Counted from the first letter of the stretch, positions 44,431 through 52,960 are shown. The stretch is 64,000 bases of DNA from Bryobacteraceae bacterium (GCA_026002855.1 BPGD01000001.1:3542001-3606000), one strand, 5' to 3'. A program made the numbers and translations. Notes: generated from the sequence alone by a model not told the origin.

Positions 44431-46137
44431 TCAGCGCTTCGGCGGCCTGGGCGACTGCGGCCGCGGCGCGGCCGCAGGCTCGCGGACCTTGACGATCTGA
44501 TCGGCCCGAACGTTTTCCAGCGTCTGCCGCAGGCCACCCGGCCAGGTGATTTCGACCGTGCGGACCAGGTCGGACCGGCCGAGCCCGAAGTGCACGCGGT
44601 GATCGCTCGACGCGCTGTAACCCGTGCTCGTGGTTGCGTGGTTCACCTGAACGAGGCCGTCGGCAGTGGTAATGCGGATTCTTGCCCCGAGCCCCATGCG
44701 GTTGCTGCGCGTGCCTTCGAGCTCGAACAGGATCCAGTGGTTTCCATTGGCGGTCGTGTTGCGGAAGTGTTCGGAGTGGCCGTTCAGGGTCGTCGTGACG
44801 AAGTCGATGCGCCCGTCGTTGTCGAGGTCGCCATAGGCGAGGCCGCGGCGAAGGCGGGGCTTCATCGCGCCGGGGCCGGCGGCCCCGGTCACATCGGCGA
44901 AGCGGTTGTTGCCGAGGTTGCGGAAGATGGCCAGCGGCTCTTCGGACTGCCGCATCAGCAGCATGGCCAGGCTGTGCTGGACGTTGCCGCGGGCGGTGAC
45001 CAGGTCGCGCCAGCCGTCGTTGTCCAGGTCGAAGGCGCCGCAGGACCAGGCCGACATGTTGCGCGTCTCGTGCGCCAGCCCGGCGCGGTAGGTCAGCTCC
45101 TCAAAGCCGCGGCCGCCTCCCAGATTGCGGTAGAGCGGAAAAGTCTCGCCCTCGATGGCGGTGTGCCAGATGTCTTCCCAGCCGTCGTTGTCCAGATCGC
45201 GGAAATCGGCTCCCATTCCGGAGATAAAAGCCCCTGATTCCGGAAAGGCCACGCCCATTTTCATTGCTACTTCTTCAAAAGAACGGCCGTTTTTGTTGTG
45301 AAACAGGAAATTGGGCGCGTTGTCGTTGGCGACAAAAACGTCCATCCAGCCATCGTGGTCGAAGTCGGCGAAGACGACGCCCATGCCCTTGCCGAGATGC
45401 GGCAGGATGCCCATTTCGCGGGAGACGTCGGTGAAGGTGCCGTCGCCGTTGTTGCGGTACAGCGTGTTGGGCAGGGGCTGGTAGCTGTCCGGGTGGCAAT
45501 AGGCGCGGACCTGGGGATTCGGTCCGCAGAAGGGGTCCTTGTTCACCTCCCAGACACAGTAATTGGATACGAACAGATCGAGGTCGCCGTCGTTGTCCAT
45601 GTCGAACCAGCCGGCGGCGACGCCCCACATTTTCCGGCCGTTGAGCCTCGCGCCGGCGAGGCCGGCCTTTTTCGTCATGTCGGTGAAGGTGCCGTCGCCA
45701 TTATTGTGGAAGAGCTGGTTGTCGGTGACATTGGCGAGAAAAAGGTCGGGCCAGCCGTCATTGTCATAATCGCCCACGGCCGCACCCATCCCGTAACCTT
45801 CGGCCTGCACGCCTGCCTTTTCGGTGACGTCGGTGAAGGTGCCGTCGCGGTTGTTGTGGAACAGCCGGTTCCAGTAGCGCGGCGATTCCTTCTTCAGGGA
45901 TGGGATCGCGGCCCCGTTCACGAAGTAGACGTCGAGCCAGCCGTCGCGGTCGTAATCGATGAGCGCCACGCCGGAAATCATCGTCTCCGGCTGGTTGCGG
46001 TTCGGCGTCGGCGAGCTGTCGCAGTAAAAGGAGAGCCCGGAGCGCGCCGTTACGTCCTCGACACGGATATCGGAGACCACCGCACCCGCGCCCAGCAGGA
46101 CGGCCGCCGCCAGAAAGAGCGAGACGCGCCACATCAA
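44431..46137 (-). CDS. CRTAC1 family protein (third copy)
   Basis: A 568-residue exported protein: signal peptide (SLFLAAAVLLGAGAVV), propeller blades with calcium loops (DYDRDGWLDVYF, DYDNDGWPDLFL, DMDNDGDLDLFV, DFDHDGWMDVFV, DLDNDGWRDLVT) and a C-terminal ASPIC/UnbV domain (SNRMGLGARIRITTAD, TWPGGLRQTLEN). It is a clear paralogue of the copy at 39201-40892. It follows a VWFA-related gene by 60 bases and probably forms an operon with it and the rhodanese gene further upstream. The stop is separated by one base from the convergent TPR gene. Confidence 0.85.
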   Translation of the reverse strand: MMWRVSLFLAAAVLLGAGAVVSDIRVEDVTARSGLSFYCDSSPTPNRNQPETMISGVALIDYDRDGWLDVYFVNGAAIPSLKKESPRYWNRLFHNNRDGTFTDVTEKAGVQAEGYGMGAAVGDYDNDGWPDLFLANVTDNQLFHNNGDGTFTDMTKKAGLAGARLNGRKMWGVAAGWFDMDNDGDLDLFVSNYCVWEVNKDPFCGPNPQVRAYCHPDSYQPLPNTLYRNNGDGTFTDVSREMGILPHLGKGMGVVFADFDHDGWMDVFVANDNAPNFLFHNKNGRSFEEVAMKMGVAFPESGAFISGMGADFRDLDNDGWEDIWHTAIEGETFPLYRNLGGGRGFEELTYRAGLAHETRNMSAWSCGAFDLDNDGWRDLVTARGNVQHSLAMLLMRQSEEPLAIFRNLGNNRFADVTGAAGPGAMKPRLRRGLAYGDLDNDGRIDFVTTTLNGHSEHFRNTTANGNHWILFELEGTRSNRMGLGARIRITTADGLVQVNHATTSTGYSASSDHRVHFGLGRSDLVRTVEITWPGGLRQTLENVRADQIVKVREPAAAPRPQSPRPPKR

Positions 46138-46197
46138 GCTACCGACATTGTAACAGCGGGCCGCGCGCGCCCCGGGGGCCGGGGGCCTGGGGCACGT

Positions 46198-47649
46198 CTA
46201 ACGGCCCGGTACGGGGAGCGTGACCGAGCCGAGGAAGCGCGAGCCGCGGTCATACAGGATGAAGCGCACCGATTTCGCCCGCGGGTCGACGACGATCTCC
46301 TGGTCGAAGGCCAGCCCTTCGTTGGCCGAGTCGAGCAACTGCTGACGCGGCATGCGGAGGTTGAACGTCATCGGCTGGGTAGAGCCGAGCAGATTCCTGC
46401 CGTCGTATTGCGCATACATCACCGAAACCTGCCCGACGGCGTGGCCCGCCTCATCGATGGTGAACAGGTCGGTGGGATCAATGCGGATCCGCACCATCGC
46501 CGTGCCGGGCTTCGAGCCGGGCGCGATGCTGCCGCGCAGCTCCACTTCGGCAGCGTCTGCAGGAATCTTCAACAGCGCCGACATGGCGGCAAATTCCAGC
46601 GCCGGCACCTGACCCTGGCTGGGATAAGCGTAATAACGCTGCCGCGCAATCAGCTTCACGCCCTTGCGTTCGCACTGCACGCGCAGGCGGTGGAATTTGT
46701 TGTCCCAGTGATCGGCCGGAGGCGCCATGAGGAGCAGGTACGAGCCTGCGGCCCACTGGGCCAACTGTGCGGCCACGGCGTCGACGTCCTCGCGATAAAA
46801 CGTCCTGCCGCCGGTCAGCGCGGCCACGTCTTCCATGGCGAGCGTGACATCCGGGCGCAGGATGCCATAGGAGAGCGGATGCACGGCCACGCCGGCGTTG
46901 TCGAGCGTCACCGCCAGGTGCGGCACATACAGGGCGCACTCCACCCAGTCGCCCGAGCACTGCTGCCGCGTGTCGAAGACATTGGGCACGCCGTCAGTGA
47001 TCCAGATGAGGTCTCGCACGCCGGGGAGGGCGCCCAGGTGCTTGCCCACCGTTTCGAGTGCCACATAGGTTTTCTTGACGACATCTTCCTGGAGGATGCC
47101 CGCCGGACGCGTGCGTCCGAGATTCTTCGAGTATTTCTGAAGCAGTTTCGATGCGTTTTTGTGCCAGCCGGCCGGCGGCATGAGAATGTTGCCCTTCTCA
47201 TCCTGCACGGGCACCAGCGCTTCCAGCGTCCCGTCCAGGTTGAGCAGGTAGAGGTAGACGTTGGCGCTATCGGTCAGCCTTGGCAGCGCCGCTTCCACAC
47301 GCTGGAACGAGTCCAGCCGGTTGTTCTGCATCAGGTTGAACAGGTCAAAAAGGATGGCCACCGTATGCGGCGTCTGCTGCGACGCGCGGCTCTGCACCCA
47401 GCCCTCGCGCGGCGAAGGCGCCGGATGAGCGGCAAACGGCGGATGCAGAAACGTCGGCACGAGCGGGCGGTTCTGGTCGGTGATGCGGAAATCGGAAGCT
47501 TTCAGGTCGACGACCGGCGCGCCTTTGCCGTCGAGGACCACCACGCGCGTCCGCACAAGCTGGGGGAGGGAAGCGGGCGACTGGCTCTGAGCGAACACAA
47601 CTGCCGGCAGGACCAGGCCGAAAAGGACGAGGCGGTGTGAAATTCGCAT
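46198..47649 (-). CDS. VWFA-related Acidobacterial domain protein (second, shorter)
   Basis: A 483-residue exported protein. After the signal peptide (LVLFGLVLPAVVFAQ) it shows the lineage pattern TRVVVLDGKGAPVVDLKASD followed by FRITDQNRPLVPTFLHPPF, and VWA-type strands (TVAILFDLFNLMQNNR, GVRDLIWITDGVPNVF). It is shorter than the copy at 40974-43208 but of the same family. The end reads VTLPVPGR. ATG 47649 is preferred; an in-frame TTG 15 bases upstream is possible. It lies between the candidate selenocysteine rhodanese (60 bases upstream) and a CRTAC1 gene (60 bases downstream) on the same strand. Confidence 0.8.
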   Translation of the reverse strand: MRISHRLVLFGLVLPAVVFAQSQSPASLPQLVRTRVVVLDGKGAPVVDLKASDFRITDQNRPLVPTFLHPPFAAHPAPSPREGWVQSRASQQTPHTVAILFDLFNLMQNNRLDSFQRVEAALPRLTDSANVYLYLLNLDGTLEALVPVQDEKGNILMPPAGWHKNASKLLQKYSKNLGRTRPAGILQEDVVKKTYVALETVGKHLGALPGVRDLIWITDGVPNVFDTRQQCSGDWVECALYVPHLAVTLDNAGVAVHPLSYGILRPDVTLAMEDVAALTGGRTFYREDVDAVAAQLAQWAAGSYLLLMAPPADHWDNKFHRLRVQCERKGVKLIARQRYYAYPSQGQVPALEFAAMSALLKIPADAAEVELRGSIAPGSKPGTAMVRIRIDPTDLFTIDEAGHAVGQVSVMYAQYDGRNLLGSTQPMTFNLRMPRQQLLDSANEGLAFDQEIVVDPRAKSVRFILYDRGSRFLGSVTLPVPGR

Positions 47650-47709
47650 GATGCTGGATCCCAAGGCCAGCTTAGGAAAACTGGAGCGCCTGGGGCAACT
47701 GCGGCCGCG

Positions 47710-48111
47710 TCACCGCCCGGTGGTGGTGGGGATGCCGCGGCCGCCTTTCTGGCGCTTCACCGTTTCCAGGCCGCAGGAACCGGCGGTGCGGTATCCCTTC
47801 GATGCCAGATACGCTGCCGCACGGGCAGCGCGTCCACCCTGCGTTCAAAGGGTGACGATGACCCTGTTTTTCGGGATCTCGGCGAGCCGGTAGGGAAGCT
47901 GGCTGAACGGAATGTTGACATAGCCTTTCACCGAGCCGAGGGCGCGGATCTCGTACGGTTCTCGTACATCGAGGAAAAAGACCTTCTCCGGCTGTTCCAG
48001 CAGCCGCGCCAGCTCTTCCGCGGTGAGTTCTTTCGGCGCGCCGCCCTGCCCCAGGGCGAAAGCCAGCGCCAGCAGGCTCAGCACCACGCACGCCCAGCAG
48101 TCGCTCCTCAT
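47710..48111 (-). CDS. Exported rhodanese with in-frame TGA at the active-site cysteine (candidate selenoprotein)
   Basis: The frame from ATG 48111 encodes a signal-like helix (ACVVLSLLALAFALG) and then a rhodanese domain: KELTAEELARLLEQ, VFFLDVREPYEIRALGSVKG, YVNIPFSQLPYRLAEI and NRVIVTL. It then meets TGA at 47847-47845. Read through, it continues TQGGRAARAAAYLASKGYRT and GLETVKRQKGG to a second TGA at 47712-47710. The residue encoded by the first TGA falls exactly at the catalytic Cys of the rhodanese loop CxxGxR (here U-T-Q-G-G-R). The helix and strand after it are normal for the family. Total 133 residues. A bacterial-SECIS-like hairpin follows the TGA. The alternative is a nonsense-mutated or mis-sequenced rhodanese. 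It starts 25 bases from the divergent aminotransferase. Confidence 0.7.
47812..47830 (-). promoter_or_regulatory. Candidate bacterial SECIS hairpin
   Basis: On the minus strand, a perfect 7-base stem (CGCTGCC / GGCAGCG) with loop CGTGC starts 14 bases after the in-frame TGA. The apical loop begins 21 bases after the TGA and has G at its second position. As I recall the bacterial SECIS rules, both the distance (about 16-37 bases) and a G in the first two loop bases are required. Confidence 0.5.
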
Positions 48112-48136
48112 GGCCGCAGTGTAGCATGGAGAGTAT

Positions 48137-49348
48137 ATGCAGATGGGCACCGCTCCGGACGAGTTCTACCGGATCGCAAAACTTCCTCCGTATGTTTTCG
48201 CCGTCGTCAACGAGATGAAAGCGCGGCTGCGCGCGCAGCAGTACGACGTGGTCGATTTCGGCATGGGAAACCCCGATGGCGCGACGCCGCGACCGATTGT
48301 CAACAAGCTGATCGAGGCCGCCCGCAACCCGCGCAATCACCGCTACTCGGTTTCGCGCGGCATCCCGAATCTGCGGCTCGAGATCTGCCGCCGCTACGAG
48401 CGCAACTACGGTGTGCAACTGGACCCGGAGACCGAGGCGATCGTCACCATCGGGGCCAAGGACGCGCTGGCCCATCTGCTTTTCGCCGTCATTGGCCCGG
48501 GCGACGAGGTGGTGACTCCGGCGCCCTGTTATCCCATCCACCAGTACGGTGTGCTGATGGCCGAAGGCCAGGCGTACCCGCTGCCGGTGGCCGACCCAAC
48601 TGAATACCTCAACCGCCTGGAGGACCGCTTCCGCAAGGCCGGCCGGCCGCCGCGGATGATCCTGCTGAACTACCCGCACAACCCGACCACGGCCTGCGTG
48701 GACCTGGATTTCTTCCGCCAGGTAGTGGCCCTGGCGCACCGCCATGGCGCGATGATCCTCCACGATTTCGCTTATGCCGACCTGTGCTTCGACGGCTACC
48801 GCGCCCCGAGCATCCTCCAGGTGGAGGGCGCCAAAGAGGTGGCCGTCGAGGTCTTTTCGATGACCAAAAGCTACAACATGGCCGGCTGGCGCGTGGGTTT
48901 CTGCCTGGGCAACGCGCGGATGATCAAGGCGCTGGCGCGCATCAAGAGCTATCTCGATTACGGCAATTTCCAGCCCATCCAGATCGCCGCCATCATCGGG
49001 CTTCGCGACTGCGAGGAAGAGGTGGGCAGGATCTGCCAGGTTTACGAAAAACGGCGTGACCTGCTGGTGGAAGGGCTGAACACAGCCGGATGGCCGGTGG
49101 AAAAGCCGCGCGCTTCGATGTTCGTGTGGGCGAAAATTCCGGAGATTTTCTCCGGAGTTTCTTCGCTGGATTTCGCCAAAATGCTTCTCGAAAAGGCGCT
49201 GGTCGCCGTGAGCCCTGGCATCGGATTCGGGCCGGCGGGCGAGGGGCACGTGCGCTTTGCGCTGATCGAGAACCACCACCGCACGCGTCAGGCGCTGCGT
49301 TCGATCCGGCAGTTCCTGCGCGACGCGGCCCGCCGCCGGGAGAGCTGA
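48137..49348 (+). CDS. Class I/II PLP aminotransferase (AlaC-like)
   Basis: A 403-residue fold-type-I aminotransferase, closest by pattern to alanine/glutamate-pyruvate transaminases of the AlaC type. Marks are the N-terminal DFGMGNPDGATP, the pocket ITIGAKDAL-type IVTIGAKDALAHLLFA, LLNYPHNPT, the Asp in ILHDFAYADLCFDG, and the PLP lysine K244 in SMTKSYNMAGWRVGF. The C-terminal arginine is in GHVRFALIEN. It would interconvert amino acids and 2-oxo acids in the cytoplasm. ATGs at 48137 and 48143 are possible. A GNAT gene follows after a single base, so the two are translated together. Confidence 0.85.
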   Translation: MQMGTAPDEFYRIAKLPPYVFAVVNEMKARLRAQQYDVVDFGMGNPDGATPRPIVNKLIEAARNPRNHRYSVSRGIPNLRLEICRRYERNYGVQLDPETEAIVTIGAKDALAHLLFAVIGPGDEVVTPAPCYPIHQYGVLMAEGQAYPLPVADPTEYLNRLEDRFRKAGRPPRMILLNYPHNPTTACVDLDFFRQVVALAHRHGAMILHDFAYADLCFDGYRAPSILQVEGAKEVAVEVFSMTKSYNMAGWRVGFCLGNARMIKALARIKSYLDYGNFQPIQIAAIIGLRDCEEEVGRICQVYEKRRDLLVEGLNTAGWPVEKPRASMFVWAKIPEIFSGVSSLDFAKMLLEKALVAVSPGIGFGPAGEGHVRFALIENHHRTRQALRSIRQFLRDAARRRES

Positions 49349-49349
49349 C

Positions 49350-50336
49350 TTGCCCGGGCTGAAGCCGCCCGCGCTGGTAGAACTCTGTGCGGTGCCCGGC
49401 CGCGAACTCGAACCGCTGCTCCAGGAGGAAAAGGCGCGCTGGCTTGCCCTGCTGCACTGGGATTTTTCCGCGCTGGCCGAGCTGATCTTGCGCTATGCGG
49501 AGATGAGGACGCTGGAAGGCTTCGCGCTGCTGGACGGCGGGGCCGTTGTCGGCTATGCCTATCATGTCACCGAGGGGAACAAGGGACTGATCGGCGACCT
49601 GTTTGTGCGCGACGCCTGGCGCGCGCCCGCAAACGAAGGCCTGCTTGTCAGCGCGGTGGTGTCGAAGCTGGCCCGCATGCCGTGGCTCGAAAGGATCGAG
49701 GCGCAATTGATGCATCTGAGCGCCAGCGGCAGCCAGATGGCGGCGGGGGGCCGGGCTCCGGCTGCATATCCGCGGCAGTTCATGCTGGCGCAGATCGGGC
49801 AGGTGGGGCTGGAATCAGGGCCTGTAGCGGGGCGGCTCCACTTCGAGCGATGGTCCTCCTGGTGGACGGACGCCACTGCGGAGGTGATCGCGGAAGCCTA
49901 CCGCGGCCATGTGGACAGCGCCATCAACAACCAGTACCGGACCGCAGCCGGCGCGCGGCGGTTTCTGGAAAACATCGTCCGCTACCCAGGGTGCGGCCAC
50001 TTTGCCCCGGACTGCAGCTGGGTGGCCCTGGACGATGCCGGCTGGGTGGCCGGAGCCTGTCTGGCCACGCGCATCGGTCCGGGAGCCGGCCACATTGCGC
50101 AGATCTGCGTTTCGCCGCGCTGGCAGGGGCGCGGGGTGGGCAAGGAGCTGCTGCGGCGGTCGCTCGTGTCGTTTCGTGAATCCGGTCTGACGGAAGCTTC
50201 GCTGACGGTGACGAGCTCGAACCGGCGCGCCGTACTGCTGTACGAAAAGCTTGGGTTCCGTGCCATCCATCACTTCGATGCGCTGGTCTGGGAGCTTGCC
50301 GGCGGGGCATCCGTCAGCGCCCCATCATCGAACTGA
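49350..50336 (+). CDS. Tandem GNAT acetyltransferase
   Basis: A 328-residue protein with two GNAT-like halves. The C-terminal half has a normal acetyl-CoA loop (QICVSPRWQGRGVGKELLRR) and the later segment LTVTSSNRRAVLLYEKLGFR. The N-terminal half (GFALLDGGAVVGYAYHVTEG, GDLFVRDAWRAPANEG) keeps the fold pattern but lacks the R/QxxGxG loop, so it is probably inactive or substrate-binding. The start is TTG at 49350, with GGGAG about seven bases upstream inside the end of the aminotransferase gene and one base between the genes. The substrate is unknown. Its 3' end overlaps the convergent tadC gene by 23 bases. Confidence 0.75.
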   Translation: MPGLKPPALVELCAVPGRELEPLLQEEKARWLALLHWDFSALAELILRYAEMRTLEGFALLDGGAVVGYAYHVTEGNKGLIGDLFVRDAWRAPANEGLLVSAVVSKLARMPWLERIEAQLMHLSASGSQMAAGGRAPAAYPRQFMLAQIGQVGLESGPVAGRLHFERWSSWWTDATAEVIAEAYRGHVDSAINNQYRTAAGARRFLENIVRYPGCGHFAPDCSWVALDDAGWVAGACLATRIGPGAGHIAQICVSPRWQGRGVGKELLRRSLVSFRESGLTEASLTVTSSNRRAVLLYEKLGFRAIHHFDALVWELAGGASVSAPSSN

Positions 50337-51228
50337 AGGCCTCATGGAAGGTGAGCACCGCAGGTCCGAGCGTGACGACCAGAACTGCGGGCATGATCAG
50401 GAAAAAGATGGGGAAAATCAGCTTCACCGTCAGCTTCCGCGCGGCCTCCTGGGCCGCCTGCCGGCGGCGTGTCCGCAAGTAGCGGGCGTGAGTCCGCAGC
50501 GCGGGCGCGAGGCTTGTACCGAAGCGGTCGCTGTCGATCAGCACGGTGGCCAGCTTACGCAGCTCGTCCGAGCCGGTGCGGCGGCCCAGATCCGCGAGGA
50601 CTTCGGTGCGCTGCCTGCCGGCCCGGATTTCGAGCTGAATCTGCCAGAATTCCGAGGCCAATTCCGGGAAAATTCCGCGTAATTCCCGTGCTGTTTCCGC
50701 GATGGCGACGTCGAGGTTTTGCCCGGCCTCGACACTGAGGACCATCAGGTCCAGCGCCGCCGGCAGCCCGGCGTGGATCCGCTGGATCCGGGACTGAATC
50801 CGCGCCGCCAGCGCCCATTTCGGCAGCATCCATCCAATGCCCAGCCCGCACAGGCCGGCCGCCAGGGCGCTGTCGGCGCCGCCGCCCCGGGCCACGGAGA
50901 GCCACATCAGGTCGGCCCCTGCCAGTAGGGCTGCCGCCACGCGAATTCCCTGGAAGAGAACCGGCGCCGCCGGGCGCCGGAAGCCCGCGGCGGCCAGACG
51001 GACACGGAGCGCGGCCTGTTGGCTCGCGCGGGTGGGTGCGAGCACGCCGAGGTGCAGCATTGCATCCAACAGCCGCGCCGACCAGCGGCTGCCGGAGGGC
51101 AGCGGCGGCAGCTCCGCCGACGGTTGCGGGACGGCGCGAGCGGACCAGCGGCTGGCGGCCCAGGCCGCCGCCACGGCGCCGCCGAGCGCCAGCAGAAACC
51201 CCGAGACCAGCGTGGTCAGCGGCGTCAT
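50314..51228 (-). CDS. tadC: Type II/IV secretion system F-domain protein, TadC-like
   Basis: A 304-residue inner-membrane protein of the T2SSF family used as platform in Flp/tad pilus assembly. An N-terminal membrane segment, two central ones (ALAAGLCGLGIGWMLPKWAL) and a last one (LTVKLIFPIFFLIMPAVLVV) frame the family motif region IHAGLPAALDLMVLSVEAGQ. TadC normally pairs with TadB, which lies 10 bases upstream. The pilus ATPase, secretin and pilin genes are not in the window. The C-terminal 23 bases overlap the convergent GNAT gene. Confidence 0.85.
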   Translation of the reverse strand: MTPLTTLVSGFLLALGGAVAAAWAASRWSARAVPQPSAELPPLPSGSRWSARLLDAMLHLGVLAPTRASQQAALRVRLAAAGFRRPAAPVLFQGIRVAAALLAGADLMWLSVARGGGADSALAAGLCGLGIGWMLPKWALAARIQSRIQRIHAGLPAALDLMVLSVEAGQNLDVAIAETARELRGIFPELASEFWQIQLEIRAGRQRTEVLADLGRRTGSDELRKLATVLIDSDRFGTSLAPALRTHARYLRTRRRQAAQEAARKLTVKLIFPIFFLIMPAVLVVTLGPAVLTFHEAFSSMMGR

Positions 51229-51238
51229 ACCTGTCCTC

Positions 51239-52177
51239 CTACATGCGGATTCTGGTCATCCAGCGGATGACAAAGTGGGCCGCTACGACCGCCGCCGCGC
51301 TGCCCATCAGCATCGCCCGGCCCTCAGGGCGGCGCAACAGCACCGCCATCTGCTCCGGGTTCACCCAGAACAGCAGCAATGCGATGACCACCGGCAGCGC
51401 GGTGAGCACGGAGCCGGTGAGGCGGCTGTGGGCGGAGACCGAACGCACTTCGCCCTCCAGCGCTGCGTGCTCCCGCATCGTCTCCCCGAGCCGCATCAGC
51501 ACGTCGTTCAGCCGGCCGCCGTGACGATTCTGGAGTTTCACCGCGGCGCAGAACATCGCCACCTCCGGGAGCGGAATGCGGGCGGAGAGGTTGTCCAGCG
51601 CCTGGTCCCACGGGATGCCGAGTTTCCACTCGTCACGCGTGCGGCGCATCTCGGAGGCCAGTGGCTCGGGCTGCTCCAGCGCCAGCAGGTCCATGGCGTG
51701 CGCCAGCGGGTAGCCCGCCTTCAGCGCCCTGGAAAGCGAGTCCAGCGCCTCTGGGAACTGTTCGGCGAACAGGCGGAACCGCCGGGAGCGGGCGAGGCGC
51801 AGATACAGCAGCGGGCTGGCGCCGGCGGCCATCGCCAGGCCCCACCGCGCCCAGAGGGAAACGAGCCCTGTCTGCATCAGAAACAGTCCCACGCTGGCCG
51901 CGCCGAACAGCATCAGCAGTATCGTGCGGCCGGCCGTCCACGACAGGCCCGCCTGACGGATGAGCTGGCGCAGTTGTTCGGCCTGGCTGAACCGCTCGAG
52001 CAGCGCCGCCCAGACGCGGATGGTGCTCAATTGCGCGCCGTGAAGCAGGACGCCCGCCGCGCCGGTTTCCGCCGCGCGGCGGCGCGATTCGGCCACGGCC
52101 CAATAAAACGAAGCCGCCAGCAGCGAAGCGAGAAACCCCGCCGCCATCATCGACAGGAACAGCGCCGCCTGCTGCAT
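51239..52177 (-). CDS. tadB: Type II/IV secretion system F-domain protein, TadB-like
   Basis: A 312-residue inner-membrane protein, partner of TadC in the tad pilus platform. Membrane segments lie near the N-terminus (FLSMMAAGFLASLLAASFYW), around residues 95-145 and at the C-terminus (LTALPVVIALLLFW, then AVVAAHFVIRW). The T2SSF motif region reads FPEALDSLSRALKAGYPLAH. It sits directly between cpaB (6 bases upstream) and tadC (10 bases downstream), so the three are an operon. Confidence 0.85.
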   Translation of the reverse strand: MQQAALFLSMMAAGFLASLLAASFYWAVAESRRRAAETGAAGVLLHGAQLSTIRVWAALLERFSQAEQLRQLIRQAGLSWTAGRTILLMLFGAASVGLFLMQTGLVSLWARWGLAMAAGASPLLYLRLARSRRFRLFAEQFPEALDSLSRALKAGYPLAHAMDLLALEQPEPLASEMRRTRDEWKLGIPWDQALDNLSARIPLPEVAMFCAAVKLQNRHGGRLNDVLMRLGETMREHAALEGEVRSVSAHSRLTGSVLTALPVVIALLLFWVNPEQMAVLLRRPEGRAMLMGSAAAVVAAHFVIRWMTRIRM

Positions 52178-52183
52178 GATTCC

Positions 52184-52813
52184 CTATCGCGACGCCCGTT
52201 CGGCCGGGTTGCGCGCCAACAGCCGGATCTGGCCGAGGGCATCGGCCAAGGCAAGCCTGTCGGCCTGTTCCGGCGTGGCCAGAACGGTCACCACCGGGCG
52301 TTGCGCTTCGCCGCGGTCGACGGAGAGCACTTCGAGGTCCTCCAGCAGCCGCCGGGCGGAAGGCTCGCCCCGCGTGTTCACGACCTGGACGTCAATGCGG
52401 CATCCGGACCGAAGCAGCGCCACCACCCCGTGCGAGTCCACCGGGTGCAGACTCACCGCGCGCAGGCCCGGCGGAATGGCTGCCGTTGCGCCCGCCGACG
52501 CCGGGCCGAGAATCGACGACGTCAGCACTTCCCCCGAACCAATGGGGCGCAAGGCAACGCGGCCGGCCGCATCTCCGGCCAGCCGGATGGCGCCCTGTGG
52601 CAGGGCGCTTCCCTTCCATGCCTCAGTTCTGATGTCCTCGAGCCGCACCGTCGCGCCGAGAGCGATGGGACGGGCCGCCACCACGACCGTGGCATCGGCC
52701 GACGCGTCCGGAACGGCGCCGGCATGCCGTCCCAGCAGCGAATAAAAAATGCCTGTTGCGGCAAGAGCCGCCACGAATGCCACGCCAAACAGCGGCAGCA
52801 GACTTCTTTTCAC
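52184..52813 (-). CDS. cpaB: Flp pilus assembly protein CpaB (RcpC)
   Basis: A 209-residue envelope protein. An N-terminal membrane anchor (LLPLFGVAFVAALAATGIFY) is followed by a SAF domain (VVVAARPIALGATVRLEDIR, GRVALRPIGSGEVLTSSIL) and the RcpC/CpaB domain (GLRAVSLHPVDSHGVVALLRSGCRIDV). In a usual tad locus cpaB is followed by the secretin cpaC, cpaE and the ATPase cpaF before tadB. Here tadB follows at once, so these are missing or elsewhere. The protein is slightly shorter than the family's usual ~250-300 residues. Confidence 0.85.
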   Translation of the reverse strand: MKRSLLPLFGVAFVAALAATGIFYSLLGRHAGAVPDASADATVVVAARPIALGATVRLEDIRTEAWKGSALPQGAIRLAGDAAGRVALRPIGSGEVLTSSILGPASAGATAAIPPGLRAVSLHPVDSHGVVALLRSGCRIDVQVVNTRGEPSARRLLEDLEVLSVDRGEAQRPVVTVLATPEQADRLALADALGQIRLLARNPAERASR

Positions 52814-52960
52814 AGCAGTCCTCCAGCGGGGCGCGCCTTCGCGCCCAGAATCAGTACATCACGGGTTTCGCGGAGGAAGAATCGGTCATTGCCCTGAGGC
52901 CGCCGGAGGAACCGCCTGAGTCGCAGCCGACACAGGGCGAGCCCAAGCCGCGCAGCTACA

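Noticed and set aside
47845-48111. Rhodanese gene simply ending at the first TGA (88 residues)
   Set aside because: It would lack the active-site residue and last helix, while in-frame family-like sequence continues for 44 codons beyond. Kept as the main alternative, as a pseudogene or sequencing error.
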